Notes: generated from the letters alone by a model not told the origin. A DNA stretch of 64,000 nucleotides from Massilia sp. Bi118 (GCF_918697865.1 NZ_CAKKMV010000009.1:186001-250000); one strand, 5' to 3'; positions 18,132 through 27,670 are shown, numbered from the stretch's first letter. A program made the numbers and translations.

Positions 18132-19207
18132 TGAATAATCCCACCCGCAAGATCATCCACTGCGACTGCGACTGTTTCTACGCTTCCGTCGAGATGCGGG
18201 ATGACCCGTCCCTGCGCGGCCGGCCGCTGGCGGTGGGAGGGCGGCCGGACCAGCGCGGCGTGATCGCCACCTGCAACTACGAGGCGCGCCGCTTCGGCAT
18301 CCATTCGGCGATGGCCACCGCCCAGGCGATGAAGCTGTGCCCGCAGCTGCTCCTGATCCCGCCGAACATGGAGAAGTACCGGATTGCCTCGCGCCAGATC
18401 ATGGACATCTACCGCGACTATACAGAGCTGGTCGAGCCGCTGTCGCTGGACGAGGCTTACCTGGACGTCACCGATTCCCAGCACTGCAAGGGCAGCGCAA
18501 CCCTGATCGCGCAGGAGATCCGGCGGCGCATCTTCGAGACCGTCGGCATCACGGCCTCGGCGGGCGTGGCGCCGAGCAAGTTCGTGGCCAAGATTGCCAG
18601 CGACTGGAACAAGCCGGACGGCCTGTTCCTGGTGCGACCGGAGGAGGTCGATGCCTTCGTGGCCGCGCTGCCGGTGAAAAAGCTGCATGGCGTCGGCAAG
18701 GTCACGGCGGCCAAGATGAAAAGCCTGGGTGTGGAAACCTGCGCCGACCTGCGGACCTGGAACATGGCGAAGCTGCAGGAACACTTCGGCTCCTTCGGCG
18801 CCCGCCTGCACGACCTGTGCCGCGGCATCGACTACCGCGAGGTCAATCCGGTGCGCGAAAGGAAATCGATCAGCACCGAGGAAACCTATACGCCCGACGT
18901 GCCGGACCTGCCCGCCTGCCTGGCCCTGCTGCCGGAGCTGATGGAACACCTGCAGGGCCGGATCAAGCGCAACAATGCCGAAAAATTCATCAACAAGCTG
19001 TTCGTGAAGCTCAAGTTCAACGACTTCCAGCAGACCACGGTCGAGTGCGTGGGCTACGCGCCGAACCTGGCGATCTACGCCCACCTGATGGAAGCCGGCT
19101 GGCTGCGCGCCAGCCGCCCGGTGCGTCTGCTGGGCGTCGGCGTGCGCTTGAGCGATACCGAGCAGGTCGAGCAGCTCAGCTTGTTTGACGAACGCGCAAC
19201 ACATTAA
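18131..19207 (+). CDS. dinB: DNA polymerase IV (Y-family translesion polymerase)
   Basis: A 358-residue error-prone polymerase that bypasses damaged template bases. The N-terminus RKIIHCDCDCFYASVEM carries the first catalytic Asp and the steric-gate Tyr region. SLDEAYLDVT holds the catalytic Asp-Glu pair, and VGITASAGVAPSKFVAKIAS is the Y-family signature. The C-terminal little-finger domain follows after about residue 230. The start is set at ATG 18131 because it gives the normal family N-terminus. A TTG at 18086 would add 15 unrelated residues from inside the upstream terminator. With the predicted promoter, transcription would begin only about ten bases before the ATG, so the mRNA may be nearly leaderless. 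SOS-regulated by the overlapping LexA box. No beta-clamp motif was confidently identified, though EQLSLFDE near the C-terminus is a good candidate. Confidence 0.96.
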   Translation: MNNPTRKIIHCDCDCFYASVEMRDDPSLRGRPLAVGGRPDQRGVIATCNYEARRFGIHSAMATAQAMKLCPQLLLIPPNMEKYRIASRQIMDIYRDYTELVEPLSLDEAYLDVTDSQHCKGSATLIAQEIRRRIFETVGITASAGVAPSKFVAKIASDWNKPDGLFLVRPEEVDAFVAALPVKKLHGVGKVTAAKMKSLGVETCADLRTWNMAKLQEHFGSFGARLHDLCRGIDYREVNPVRERKSISTEETYTPDVPDLPACLALLPELMEHLQGRIKRNNAEKFINKLFVKLKFNDFQQTTVECVGYAPNLAIYAHLMEAGWLRASRPVRLLGVGVRLSDTEQVEQLSLFDERATH

Positions 19208-19294
19208 AAAAGGCTGCGCTGTCGGGTGAAAATAGCTGCCCGGCAGCGTGTAGAATGTCGTTCCCCTGGAAAAAAGAGATAACTGAAAGCAACT

Positions 19295-20191
19295 ATGTGG
19301 TTCAAGAATCTTCAGATCTACCGTCTGCCCGCACCGTGGGCTTTTAGCACCGAACAAATGGAAGCGGCGCTGCAGTCGCAGGCGTTCACGCCGGCCAGCA
19401 GCAATGAACTGCTGCGCCAGGGCTGGGATTCGCCGCGCGGCAATGGCAAGCTGGTCCACGAAGTCAACAAACAGATGCTCATGATGCTGGGCACCGAAAA
19501 GAAACTGCTGCCGGGCTCGGTCATCAACCAGGTTGCCAAGGCTAGAGCCGCCGAGCTGGAAGAGCAGCAGGGCTTCCCGCCGGGCAAGAAGGCCATGAAG
19601 GAACTGAAGGAACGCGTGGCCGACGAGCTGCTGCCGCGCGCCTTCTCGATCCGCAGCAATGTCTGGACCTGGATCGACCCGGTCAACGGCTGGCTCGTGA
19701 TCGACGCCGCCAGCCCGTCGAAAGCCGACGAGGTCATCAAGCTGCTGCTGAAGGCCGTCGACAAGATGCCGCTGGAATCGCTGCGCGTGCAGAGCTCGCC
19801 GGTGGCCGTCATGACCGGCTGGCTGGAATCGGACGAAGCGCCGTACAACTTCACGATCGACCAGGACACCGAGCTGCGCGCCACCGGCGAGAGCAAGGCC
19901 GCGGTGCGCTACGTGAAGCACTCGCTGGACCCGGAAGACATCCGCCGCCACATCGCCGCCGGCAAGCAGTGCACCCGCCTGGCCATGACTTGGAACAGCC
20001 GCGTGTCCTTCGTGCTCACCGAGTCGCTGGCCGTCAAGGGCATCAAGCCGCTGGACGTGATCAAGGAAAACGAAACCATCACCTACAGCGATGACGAGCG
20101 TTTCGATAACGACATCATGCTGATGACGGGTGAGCTGGCCAAGATGCTGGCGGATCTGGTTGAGGCGCTGGGTGGTGAGGCCAAGGCGTAG
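19295..20191 (+). CDS. rdgC: Recombination-associated protein RdgC
   Basis: A 298-residue protein of the RdgC family, which in E. coli forms a ring-shaped dimer around double-stranded DNA and restrains RecA. Recognised by [11 protein letters not shown] at the start, [30 protein letters not shown], and the C-terminal [12 protein letters not shown] and [13 protein letters not shown]. Length is normal. It follows dinB with an 87-nt gap, and AGAGATAAC precedes the ATG. Whether it shares SOS control is unclear: no LexA box was seen directly upstream. It ends at the first of two matching terminators. Confidence 0.95.
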   Translation: MWFKNLQIYRLPAPWAFSTEQMEAALQSQAFTPASSNELLRQGWDSPRGNGKLVHEVNKQMLMMLGTEKKLLPGSVINQVAKARAAELEEQQGFPPGKKAMKELKERVADELLPRAFSIRSNVWTWIDPVNGWLVIDAASPSKADEVIKLLLKAVDKMPLESLRVQSSPVAVMTGWLESDEAPYNFTIDQDTELRATGESKAAVRYVKHSLDPEDIRRHIAAGKQCTRLAMTWNSRVSFVLTESLAVKGIKPLDVIKENETITYSDDERFDNDIMLMTGELAKMLADLVEALGGEAKA

Positions 20192-20243
20192 GCATTTATT
20201 ACAATGTGCAAGGTATCAAATACCTGGACACTGCGCTTGATCG

Positions 20244-20280
20244 AACCCCAAAAGCTGAGTAGCGGCTTTTGGGGTTTTTT
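20244..20280 (+). terminator. Terminator of rdgC, left copy of a duplicated hairpin
   Basis: Twelve-bp stem (AACCCCAAAAGC at 20244-20255 with GCTTTTGGGGTT at 20265-20276) and a T-run to 20280. The hairpin 3' of hicB is almost the same sequence in the same orientation. Confidence 0.9.
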
Positions 20281-20353
20281 AATGGTCAAACGGCAAAAGC
20301 TTAGAGCTGACCTGCCAGCTCTTGAGCTTACGCTAACTGTCTTCACATGAGAA

Positions 20354-20401
20354 TACACAAAAATACACACAGAATGGAATTTGTGTGTATAATTACACAC
20401 A
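20354..20401 (+). promoter_or_regulatory. hic promoter with palindromic operator
   Basis: TGTGTGTA (20382-20389) and TACACACA (20394-20401) form an 8-bp palindrome around TAAT, and the same bases spell a consensus -10, TATAAT (20388-20393). Two further half-sites, TACACA (20354-20359) and TACACACA (20364-20371), lie upstream. HicB-type antitoxins usually bind such operators, so autoregulation is likely. Confidence 0.6.
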
Positions 20402-20428
20402 TCAACTATTCGAAAGGGGAGAGTCCTG

Positions 20429-20610
20429 ATGAATTCATCAGCCTTGATTCGGATGCTTGAGGAAAGTGGGTGGACGGAGGTGCGTGTAGCCGGCAGCCAC
20501 CACACTTTCAAAAGTCCGGCGTCAGGCACCTTATAACGGTCCCACACCCTAAAAAGGACCTGCCAGTTGGGACAGCAAACCGCATCCTTAAGGACGCGGG
20601 CCTCAAGTAA
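20429..20610 (+). pseudogene. hicA: Frameshifted HicA mRNA-interferase toxin
   Basis: HicA toxins are about 60-residue double-stranded-RNA-binding-fold ribonucleases. The first frame gives a HicA start (MNSSALIRMLEESGW, then VRVAGSHHTFKSP with the catalytic His) but stops at TAA 20534-20536 after 35 residues. One frame over, the sequence continues perfectly as ITVPHPKKDLPVGTAN and ILKDAGLK to a stop at 20608-20610. Loss of one base near 20531 (ACC TT in place of ACC CTT) explains the break. The total length is one base short of a normal 61-codon hicA. GAAAGGGGAGAG is a good ribosome-binding site. Either the toxin is dead, or there is a sequencing error or recoding; the bases CCTTATAA are not an obvious slippery site. 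Confidence 0.85.
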
Positions 20611-20615
20611 TCCGA

Positions 20616-20647
20616 CTTCCGCCTCTGGTTGGCGCCAGAGGCGGAAG
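20616..20647. other. Perfect 13-bp hairpin between hicA and hicB
   Basis: CTTCCGCCTCTGG (20616-20628) and its exact complement (20635-20647) are separated by a six-base loop. No T-run follows, so it is a weak terminator at best. It could act as an mRNA processing or stability element setting the hicA/hicB ratio. The space to 20731 is AT-rich and could hold a separate hicB promoter. Confidence 0.55.
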
Positions 20648-20731
20648 AATTCACAGTGATTCTTCGAGTGCTTTTTTGATGTTAAGGCTAACAACATTAA
20701 ATTAAGCCATTTTTTAAAATGAGGTACTAAA

Positions 20732-21145
20732 ATGGAACTGCCGCTCGCGATTCATAAAGATCCGAATAGCGTTTATGGCGTAACAATTCCAGACGTTCCG
20801 GGATGCTATTCATTTGGTGATTCAATTGACGAAGCAATCAAAAACGCAAGAGAAGCCGTATATAGCCATTTCGAAGCAATGGTAGAGCAGGGAGATGCTC
20901 TGGAGGTGAAGGCCTCCAAGATCGAAGATCTTACAAAAGAGGAAGATTTTGTAGGGGCAATCTGGGCATTGGTAGATATCGACTTATCGAAGATCGATGC
21001 CAAGCCAGAGAGAATCAATATTTCTCTTCCACGTTTTGTATTAAAAAAGATTGATAACTTTACAGAGAGTCGTCATGAAACTCGCAGCGGCTTTATATCT
21101 AGAGCCGCACTTGCTGTAATTGCTGAGGAAATGGAAACGGCCTAA
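20732..21145 (+). CDS. hicB: HicB family antitoxin
   Basis: A 137-residue antitoxin. The N-terminal half (YGVTIPDVPGCYSFGDSIDEAIKNAREAV) is the degenerate RNase H-like HicB fold that caps HicA. The C-terminal part (INISLPRFVLKKIDNF..RSGFISRAAL) is a ribbon-helix-helix DNA-binding domain for autoregulation. The gene is intact and AT-richer than its neighbours, as expected of an acquired toxin-antitoxin module. GAGGTAC precedes the ATG. With hicA frameshifted it may persist as an orphan repressor or as an antidote to related toxins. Confidence 0.92.
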   Translation: MELPLAIHKDPNSVYGVTIPDVPGCYSFGDSIDEAIKNAREAVYSHFEAMVEQGDALEVKASKIEDLTKEEDFVGAIWALVDIDLSKIDAKPERINISLPRFVLKKIDNFTESRHETRSGFISRAALAVIAEEMETA

Positions 21146-21163
21146 CAAAAAGCTGACTTCACT

Positions 21164-21202
21164 AAAAACCCCAAAAGTTGAGTATTAACTTTTGGGGTTT
21201 TT
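21164..21202 (+). terminator. Terminator of hicB, right copy of a duplicated hairpin
   Basis: Sixteen-bp perfect stem (21164-21179 with 21187-21202), including AACCCCAAAAG and CTTTTGGGGTT, with T residues forming the 3' side. Same core and orientation as the rdgC terminator at 20244. Confidence 0.9.
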
Positions 21203-21287
21203 CATAACTAAATGAAGCAGAGAGAAGCTAAGTTCGTGCTTCTAAAGATCTAACAGCAGCAAAATTTTTGTTTCTCTATTTTCCGAA

Positions 21288-22910
21288 CTACTTCGCCGCC
21301 ACCTCCTCCGAAGTCGACGGCTCCTTCCTCCCACCCGAACCCATCTCCTCCTGCCCGCTAGTATAGGTCGCGCCTTCCCGGTCCTCGTGCGGCGCCGGCT
21401 TGCCCGGCAGCGGCGGCAGGGCCCTGGCTTTTTCCAGGTCGATGCCGGCCACCTGCGCCACGCGGCGGCCGTAGTCCTCGTCGCAGTGCCACAGGTGCCA
21501 GACCATGCGCAGCTGGATGATTTCCGGGCATTTCTTCAGGTCGCCGCCGACGTTGTTCACCAGGTCCTCGCGCTCCCAGTCCTCGAAAGTACGGTAGCGG
21601 TCGCCGGCCTGCCTGTAGTCCGCCGAGGTCGAGGTGGTCTGGTAGCGGCCGATGTGGCCCTGCACATACTGGTGGTAGTCCTTCTGCGGCTGCGGCGCTT
21701 CCTGCAGGCCGCCCAGCAGGCTGGGCTCGTAGTTGATGTGCTTCTCTTCGCCGCCGCCGTCGACGTAGAAGGCCATCTGGCCGTCGCGCTGGTTGGTGCG
21801 GGCGCGGGCGCCGTCTTGCGGCGCGTTGACCGGCAACTGCAGGTAGTTGGGGCCGACGCGGTAGCGCTGGGTGTCCGAGTAGGACAGGGTGCGGCCCTGC
21901 AGCATCTTGTCGTCGGAGAAGTCGATGCCGTCGACCAGCACGCCGGTGCCGAAGGCCGATTGCTCGGTTTCGGCAAACACATTGTCTGGATTCTTATTCA
22001 ATACCATGCGCCCCAGCGGCAGCAGCGGAAACTGGTCTTCCGGCCAGCGCTTGGTGTCGTCCAGCGGATCGAAGTCGAGTTCCGGATGCTCGCCGTCGGA
22101 CATGATCTGCACGCAGAATTCCCACTCCGGGAACTCGCCGCGCTCGATGGCCTCATACAGGTCGCGCGTGGCGTGGCTGGTGTCGCGGCCCTGGATCTCG
22201 GCGGCCTGTTGCGAGGTCAGATTGCGCACGCCCTGTTTCGGCTGCCAATGGAATTTCACGAGGTGGGCGATGCCCTGGTCGTTCACCAGTTTATAGGTGT
22301 TGACGCCCGAGCCTTCCATCTCGCGGTAGTTGGCCGGGATGCCCCACGGGCTCTTGACCCAGGTGACCATGTGCAGGGCTTCCGGGTGATTCGAAATGAA
22401 ATCGTAGAAGCGCCACGGCTCCTGCTGGTTGGTGACCGGGTCGGGTTTGAAGGCGTGGATCATGTCCGGGAACTTGATCGCGTCGCGGATGAAAAACACT
22501 TTGAGGTTGTTCCCGACCAGGTCCCAGTTGCCGTCCAGGGTTTTCAGCTTGACCGCGAAGCCGCGCGGGTCGCGTGCCGTCTCCGGCGATTCCTTGCCGC
22601 CGATCACGGTTGAGAAGCGAACGAAGACGGGTGTCTGCACGCCGACCTCGTTGAGGACGCGGGCGCGGGTGAACTTGCTGGCGGGCTCATCGCCGATCTT
22701 GCCGTAGGCTTCGAAATAGCCGTGGGCGCCGGTGCCGCGCGCGTGCACCACGCGTTCGGGAATGCGCTCGCGGTCGAAGTGGGTGATCTTCTCGATGAAC
22801 TGGTAGTTTTCCAGTGTGGCCGGGCCGCGCTCGCCAACCGAGCGCAGGGACTGGTTGTCGCGGACGGGATGACCCTGGCGCGTGGTCAGGGTCGGGCGCT
22901 GCTCGCTCAT
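21288..22910 (-). CDS. Monofunctional haem catalase
   Basis: A 540-residue catalase converting hydrogen peroxide to water and oxygen. The catalytic His56 is in [15 protein letters not shown], the catalytic Asn is in [14 protein letters not shown], and the haem-ligand region is [15 protein letters not shown]. Other family blocks are present (FARFSTV-like [23 protein letters not shown]). The size fits a small-subunit clade 3 catalase with a hydrophilic C-terminal tail of about 30 residues. A frame continues 13 codons upstream, but ATG 22908-22910 has a strong AGGAGGAG site and is preferred. No signal peptide, so cytosolic. Monocistronic; regulator binding sites were not identified. Confidence 0.95.
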   Translation of the reverse strand: MSEQRPTLTTRQGHPVRDNQSLRSVGERGPATLENYQFIEKITHFDRERIPERVVHARGTGAHGYFEAYGKIGDEPASKFTRARVLNEVGVQTPVFVRFSTVIGGKESPETARDPRGFAVKLKTLDGNWDLVGNNLKVFFIRDAIKFPDMIHAFKPDPVTNQQEPWRFYDFISNHPEALHMVTWVKSPWGIPANYREMEGSGVNTYKLVNDQGIAHLVKFHWQPKQGVRNLTSQQAAEIQGRDTSHATRDLYEAIERGEFPEWEFCVQIMSDGEHPELDFDPLDDTKRWPEDQFPLLPLGRMVLNKNPDNVFAETEQSAFGTGVLVDGIDFSDDKMLQGRTLSYSDTQRYRVGPNYLQLPVNAPQDGARARTNQRDGQMAFYVDGGGEEKHINYEPSLLGGLQEAPQPQKDYHQYVQGHIGRYQTTSTSADYRQAGDRYRTFEDWEREDLVNNVGGDLKKCPEIIQLRMVWHLWHCDEDYGRRVAQVAGIDLEKARALPPLPGKPAPHEDREGATYTSGQEEMGSGGRKEPSTSEEVAAK

Positions 22911-22998
22911 TGCTTGCTCCTCCTGCGTGATGGAAGGAGCATTGTACAAATGGCGGCCAAGGCGCAGCGCGCGTTAGCCGTCCAGCAATGCTGCCGTG

Positions 22999-23490
22999 TC
23001 AGCGCGCCTGGAACACGCCGGCCGCACGGTTCTTGGTCACGTTATCCCAGCTGAAAATCGTGCCGTTCATGGCCACGTAGACGCCCGGCGGCAGGGTCTG
23101 GGCGACGCCGCAGGCGAAGCCGAAGTTGAACAGCGCATCCGAGTTCGCGATTTCGTAGGGGATCATGGCGCCGGTAAAGACGATGGTTTTATCGCTCGTG
23201 CCGGCGGCCGCGCCCAGCACCTCGGCGGTTTCGCGCATGGTGTCGGTGCCGTGCACGATCACGATCGCCTTCTCGCTGGCGGCCTGGCAGGCGGCCAGGA
23301 CCTTCTGGCGGTCGGCGTCCTGCATGTCGAGCGAATCGAGCAGGGAAACGACCTCGAGCGCGGCCGGCACCGTGATGCGGGAACGCTTGATAACCTCAGG
23401 CAAATGGCTGTCAGAAAAGCCCAGCACGCCATTGAGTTCATTGTAGTGTTTGTCGAAGGTGCCGCCGGTGGCGATGATCCGTAAAGTCAT
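22999..23490 (-). CDS. Single-domain asparaginase-like protein
   Basis: A 163-residue protein equal to the N-terminal domain of type I/II L-asparaginases. Both threonine motifs are present: IIATGGTFDKHY near residue 5 and VIVHGTDTMRETA near residue 77, then KTIVFTGAMIPYE. The C-terminal domain that completes the active site in ordinary 330-residue asparaginases is absent, and the frame ends cleanly, so this is a genuine short family and not a truncation. It could work as a dimer or on another amide substrate; activity is not assured. It lies on the same strand downstream of no obvious partner. Confidence 0.8.
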   Translation of the reverse strand: MTLRIIATGGTFDKHYNELNGVLGFSDSHLPEVIKRSRITVPAALEVVSLLDSLDMQDADRQKVLAACQAASEKAIVIVHGTDTMRETAEVLGAAAGTSDKTIVFTGAMIPYEIANSDALFNFGFACGVAQTLPPGVYVAMNGTIFSWDNVTKNRAAGVFQAR

Positions 23491-23603
23491 GATGATGGTT
23501 TGGAAACGCAGAAAAATAAGGTGGCTAATGATAGCCGCAAACCGTAGTGTATCCGTATGTGACTGCGCTAGAATCGTCCGGATCGGATGAGTACACTGAT
23601 CAC

Positions 23604-24362
23604 ATGAAACCCGTCGCTCCAGGCACTGTCATCTTTCATCGCCATCGCGGTTATGGCGTCATCGTCCACGTCAATCTCCTGACTGGATGGATCTCCGCGC
23701 GCTTCGGCAACGAACCGCGTACCCTCGACCTCAACCTTTCCACCGACGAAGTGCAGCACGCCGATGGCGAAGCCATTTTATTCCGCCGCTCGCCGCCGGA
23801 CCGCATGCCCCACGCCCGCCTGATGGCGATGGTGCGCGAGTTGCACAAGGCCGGCTACGAAAAGCTCTACCTGCATTCCTGGCCGAAACCTTCCGGCCTG
23901 CACTGGCGCTGGCATCTGTTCACCGGCCAGCGCGACTGGATGCAGCGGCCCTGGCGTGAGGGCTGGTACGGCTCGGGCGCCGACTACAACGGCAACCCGG
24001 TGATGGGATGGGGAGACGCCCCCGGCGCCAGCACGGACGAGCTGATCCACGCGCTGGCCAGGTTCGATCCCGAAGGCCTGGCGCGCGCGCTCGGCCGTGA
24101 CGAAGACCACACCGCCTGGTTCGCCGGCGTCTGCGATGCTTTGCTGCCGGGCTACATGTACAGTTTCGACATGGCCCCGCAGCCCAAGGGCAGCGCCCTG
24201 GTCGAGATGCCGCCGGTGCCTGTGGTGCCGGTGCGCGCCGGCCTGCCCGCGTATGCCGGCCCCGTCATTGAATGGCCGCCGGGCTGGGCTGGACTGTGGA
24301 CGCGCCGGCATGTCATGCCGGCTGCGAAGCCCAATTTCACGGGCGAGCCGGAACTTCGTTGA
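23604..24362 (+). CDS. Conserved hypothetical protein, unrecognised
   Basis: A 252-residue soluble protein with no signal peptide or membrane helix. It opens with a small beta-rich segment (GTVIFHRHRGYGVIVHVNLLTGWISARFG) resembling an SH3-like or CarD-like barrel. A tryptophan- and histidine-rich middle follows (LYLHSWPKPSGLHWRWHLF, DWMQRPWREGWYGSGADYN), and the tail is Pro-rich. ATG 23604 is chosen over an upstream in-frame start because the preceding 19 residues look non-coding. I do not recognise the family and assign no function. Confidence 0.7.
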   Translation: MKPVAPGTVIFHRHRGYGVIVHVNLLTGWISARFGNEPRTLDLNLSTDEVQHADGEAILFRRSPPDRMPHARLMAMVRELHKAGYEKLYLHSWPKPSGLHWRWHLFTGQRDWMQRPWREGWYGSGADYNGNPVMGWGDAPGASTDELIHALARFDPEGLARALGRDEDHTAWFAGVCDALLPGYMYSFDMAPQPKGSALVEMPPVPVVPVRAGLPAYAGPVIEWPPGWAGLWTRRHVMPAAKPNFTGEPELR

Positions 24363-24398
24363 ACGCGTGGGCACCTCGAGCCCACGCGGAAGCACCGT

Positions 24399-25388
24399 TC
24401 AAATCGCCAACGCGTCCGGATTCAGAATGTTGGTCGGCTGACCCTTCGCAAAATTGACGACGTTCTCGAAGGCCACCCGGAAGTACAGCTCGTAGCTGTC
24501 CTTCTCCACATAGCCCAGGTGGGGCGTCGCCAGCACGGTCGGGATCTTCAGTAAGGGAGATTCCGCCGGCAGCGGCTCGCTGGTGAACACATCCAGCGCT
24601 GCATATCCCGGGCGCCCGCGCTGCAGAGCTTCTTCCAGGGCATTCTCTGCCAGCAGCTCGGCCCGGCTGGTATTCACGAACAGCGCATCGCGCTGCATCC
24701 GCGCCAGGTCATCCGCGGTGACGATGCCGCGCGTCGCATCGTTCAGGCGCAAGTGCAGGCTCAGCACGTCGGCCTGTTCGAAGAAGGCTTCGCGCGAGGG
24801 CGCCGCCTGATAGCCGTCGGCCACCGCCGCCGCGCGGCTGGCTTCGCTGCCCCACACCATGATCTGCATCCCGAAAGCCTTGCCATAGCCGGCCACCATG
24901 CGGCCGATCTTGCCGTAGCCCCAGATCGCCAGGGTACGGCCCTTCAGCGTGCGGCCCAGGCCGTTCAGTTCCGGATTGATCGAGGCCGTCTGCCACAAGC
25001 CCTGCTTCAGGTTGTTGGCATAGGGAACGATCTTGCGGCTGGCCGCCATGATCAGCGCCCAGGTCAGCTCGGCGGGCGCCACCGGCGAACCGATGCCTTC
25101 CGCGATCGCCACGCCGTGCTCGGTCGCGGCAGCGACGTCGACGTGGCCGGCCAGCTTGCCGGTCTGCGAAATCAGCTTCAGGTTCGGCAGCTTGGCCAGC
25201 AGGGCGCGCGGAAAGGCAGTGCGTTCGCGGATCAGGACCAGCGCGTCGAACTGCGCCAGGCGGATCGCCAGCTGGCCCAGTCCACGGGTCGAATTCGTGA
25301 ACACTTTGACCTCATGGCCGTCCAACAATTGAAAGCAATCCAGCTGACGCACGGCGTCCTGGAAATCGTCAAGGATGGCTATTTTCAT
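24399..25388 (-). CDS. D-2-hydroxyacid dehydrogenase (NAD-dependent, SerA-like)
   Basis: A 329-residue oxidoreductase of the D-isomer-specific 2-hydroxyacid dehydrogenase family. The Rossmann motif is GYGKIGRMVAGYGKAFG in the middle of the protein. The catalytic residues appear as Arg in NTSRAELL, Glu in FTSEPLP and His in ATPHLGY. The N-terminal half is the substrate-binding domain (LVLIRERTAF, ISQTGKLAGHVD). It lacks the regulatory ACT domain of many SerA proteins. The exact substrate, for example 3-phosphoglycerate or glyoxylate/hydroxypyruvate, cannot be decided. Monocistronic. Confidence 0.88.
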   Translation of the reverse strand: MKIAILDDFQDAVRQLDCFQLLDGHEVKVFTNSTRGLGQLAIRLAQFDALVLIRERTAFPRALLAKLPNLKLISQTGKLAGHVDVAAATEHGVAIAEGIGSPVAPAELTWALIMAASRKIVPYANNLKQGLWQTASINPELNGLGRTLKGRTLAIWGYGKIGRMVAGYGKAFGMQIMVWGSEASRAAAVADGYQAAPSREAFFEQADVLSLHLRLNDATRGIVTADDLARMQRDALFVNTSRAELLAENALEEALQRGRPGYAALDVFTSEPLPAESPLLKIPTVLATPHLGYVEKDSYELYFRVAFENVVNFAKGQPTNILNPDALAI

Positions 25389-25756
25389 AAGAGTTTTCGT
25401 AAATTTCGTACGGGTAAGTAATGAAATAACGCGGAATCAAAAGATGAGGAATAACCTACTACATTAGTCAACCAAATTTCCTACATTTTTGTTGTGAAAG
25501 CATTTGAAACGCATTTTTTCAGGTGTAGAATCGACCAGAAATAAAGGCAGACGATGTCTGATTGACATCTTTTGACACCGCAGCAATACGTTACTCCGGC
25601 GCCGAACCATTGCCAAATGGATTCTTGAGCGCGGGCCCGGTACCGGGACATGTGACACCAGGACGGAACCTCGAACAACCGTTGCCAGCCGCGGCTCTGC
25701 GACGCGAAGCCGGCTTTTCGAGGCCAAAGAATTCTTAATTGGCATTGGAGGTACTC
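25389..25756. promoter_or_regulatory. Intergenic region upstream of pckG
   Basis: About 370 bp between divergent genes that must hold the promoters of both. The left part (25400-25530) is AT-rich. No gene is supportable. A strong ribosome-binding site, GGAGG, lies at 25747-25751. I saw no recognisable riboswitch. Confidence 0.5.
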
Positions 25757-27607
25757 ATGAACCAGCCCGTCATGGGCGGCGTCGCCGCACTGAAGGTCCC
25801 AGCTTACATCAAGCACGACAAACTCATCCATTGGGTGGCCGATATCGCAGCCCTGACCAAGCCCGACGCCATCTACTGGTGCGACGGCTCGCAGGAAGAG
25901 TACGACCGCCTGTGCGCCCTGATGGTCGAAGCCGGCACGATGAAGCGCCTGAACCCCGAGAAGCGCCCGAATTCCTACCTGGCCTGCTCGGACCCGAGCG
26001 ACGTGGCCCGCGTGGAAGACCGCACCTTCATCTGCTCGGCAACGAAAGAGCAGGCCGGCCCGACCAACAACTGGACCGACCCGCAAGAGATGCGCCAGAC
26101 CCTGAACGGCCTGTTCGACGGCTGCATGGCCGGCCGCACCATGTATGTGGTGCCGTTCTCGATGGGCCCGCTGGGTTCGCCGATCGCCCACATCGGCGTC
26201 GAACTGTCCGACTCGCCCTACGTGGCCGTCAACATGCGCATCATGACCCGCATGGGCAAGGCCGTGTACGACGTGCTGGGCGAGCAGGGCGAGTTCGTGC
26301 CTTGCGTGCACAGCGTCGGCATGCCGCTGCAGGCCGGCCAGCAGGACGTGCGCTGGCCGTGCAACGCCACCAAGTATATCGTCCACTATCCGGAAACCCG
26401 CGAGATCTGGTCCTTCGGCTCGGGCTACGGCGGCAACGCGCTGCTGGGCAAGAAGTGCTTCGCGCTGCGCATCGCCTCCAACATGGGCTACCAGGAAGCC
26501 CAGCAGGGCGGCACCGGCTGGCTGGCCGAGCACATGCTGATCCTGGGCGTCGAATCGCCCAAGGGTGAGAAAAAATACGTGGCCGCCGCCTTCCCCTCGG
26601 CCTGCGGCAAGACCAACTTCGCGATGCTGATCCCGCCCGCCGGCTTCGAAGGCTGGAAGGTCACCACCATCGGCGACGACATCGCCTGGATCAAGCCGGG
26701 CGCGGACGGCAAGCTGGTCGCGATCAACCCGGAAGCCGGCTACTTCGGCGTGGCCCCGGGCACCAACGACAAGACCAACCCCAACTGCATGGCCTCGCTG
26801 CGCGAGAACGTCATCTTCACCAACGTCGCGCTGACCGATGACGGCGACGTCTGGTGGGAAGGCATGACGAAAGAGGCGCCGGCGCACCTGATCGACTGGC
26901 AGGGCAAGGACTGGACCCCGGCCTCGGGCACCAAGGCGGCGCACCCGAACGCGCGCTTCACCGTGGCCGCGACCCAGAACCCGGTCATCGACCCGGCCTG
27001 GGACGATCCGGCCGGCGTGCCGATCTCGGCCTTCATCTTCGGCGGCCGCCGCTCGACCACCGTGCCGCTGGTGACCGAAGCCCGCAACTGGACCGAAGGC
27101 GTCTACATGGCCGCCACCATGGGCTCGGAAACCACCGCCGCCGCCGCCGGCCAGATGGGCATCGTGCGTCGCGACCCCTACGCGATGCTGCCCTTCATCG
27201 GCTACAACATGAGCGACTACTTCCAGCACTGGCTGGACCTGGGCAGGAAAGTATCCGCGCAGCCGAAGATCTTCTGCGTCAACTGGTTCCGTACCGACGA
27301 GCAGGGCAAATTCGTGTGGCCGGGCTACGGCGACAATATGCGCGTGCTGAAGTGGATCCTGGAGCGCACCGAGGGTAGCCAGGGCGGCGTCGAGCACATG
27401 TTCGGCACCTCGCCCGCATACGGCGACCTGAACTGGACCGGCATCGACTTCACCGAGCAGCAGTTCCAGCAGATCACCTCGATCGACAAGGACGCCTGGC
27501 GCGAAGAACTGAAGCTGCACAGCGAACTGTTCGACAAGCTGGCCTACCGCCTGCCGCAGGAACTGGTGGCGACCAAGCAGCAGCTGGAGCAGCGTTTGGG
27601 CGCATAA
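25757..27607 (+). CDS. pckG: Phosphoenolpyruvate carboxykinase (GTP)
   Basis: Converts oxaloacetate and GTP to phosphoenolpyruvate, CO2 and GDP, the entry step of gluconeogenesis. The 616-residue length is typical of the GTP-dependent class. Kinase-1a (P-loop) with the reactive Cys is [13 protein letters not shown], kinase-2 is GDDIAWI, and [12 protein letters not shown] and the PEP-binding [14 protein letters not shown] are present. ATG 25757 is chosen because it follows GGAGG by five bases; six upstream codons in frame are not needed. Monocistronic with a terminator. Confidence 0.97.
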   Translation: MNQPVMGGVAALKVPAYIKHDKLIHWVADIAALTKPDAIYWCDGSQEEYDRLCALMVEAGTMKRLNPEKRPNSYLACSDPSDVARVEDRTFICSATKEQAGPTNNWTDPQEMRQTLNGLFDGCMAGRTMYVVPFSMGPLGSPIAHIGVELSDSPYVAVNMRIMTRMGKAVYDVLGEQGEFVPCVHSVGMPLQAGQQDVRWPCNATKYIVHYPETREIWSFGSGYGGNALLGKKCFALRIASNMGYQEAQQGGTGWLAEHMLILGVESPKGEKKYVAAAFPSACGKTNFAMLIPPAGFEGWKVTTIGDDIAWIKPGADGKLVAINPEAGYFGVAPGTNDKTNPNCMASLRENVIFTNVALTDDGDVWWEGMTKEAPAHLIDWQGKDWTPASGTKAAHPNARFTVAATQNPVIDPAWDDPAGVPISAFIFGGRRSTTVPLVTEARNWTEGVYMAATMGSETTAAAAGQMGIVRRDPYAMLPFIGYNMSDYFQHWLDLGRKVSAQPKIFCVNWFRTDEQGKFVWPGYGDNMRVLKWILERTEGSQGGVEHMFGTSPAYGDLNWTGIDFTEQQFQQITSIDKDAWREELKLHSELFDKLAYRLPQELVATKQQLEQRLGA

Positions 27608-27670
27608 AGTCCGAGAGTTTTAGCGGGGAGACGACGGCCAGGTTCACGCAAACCGGCCGCGCAAAAACGG

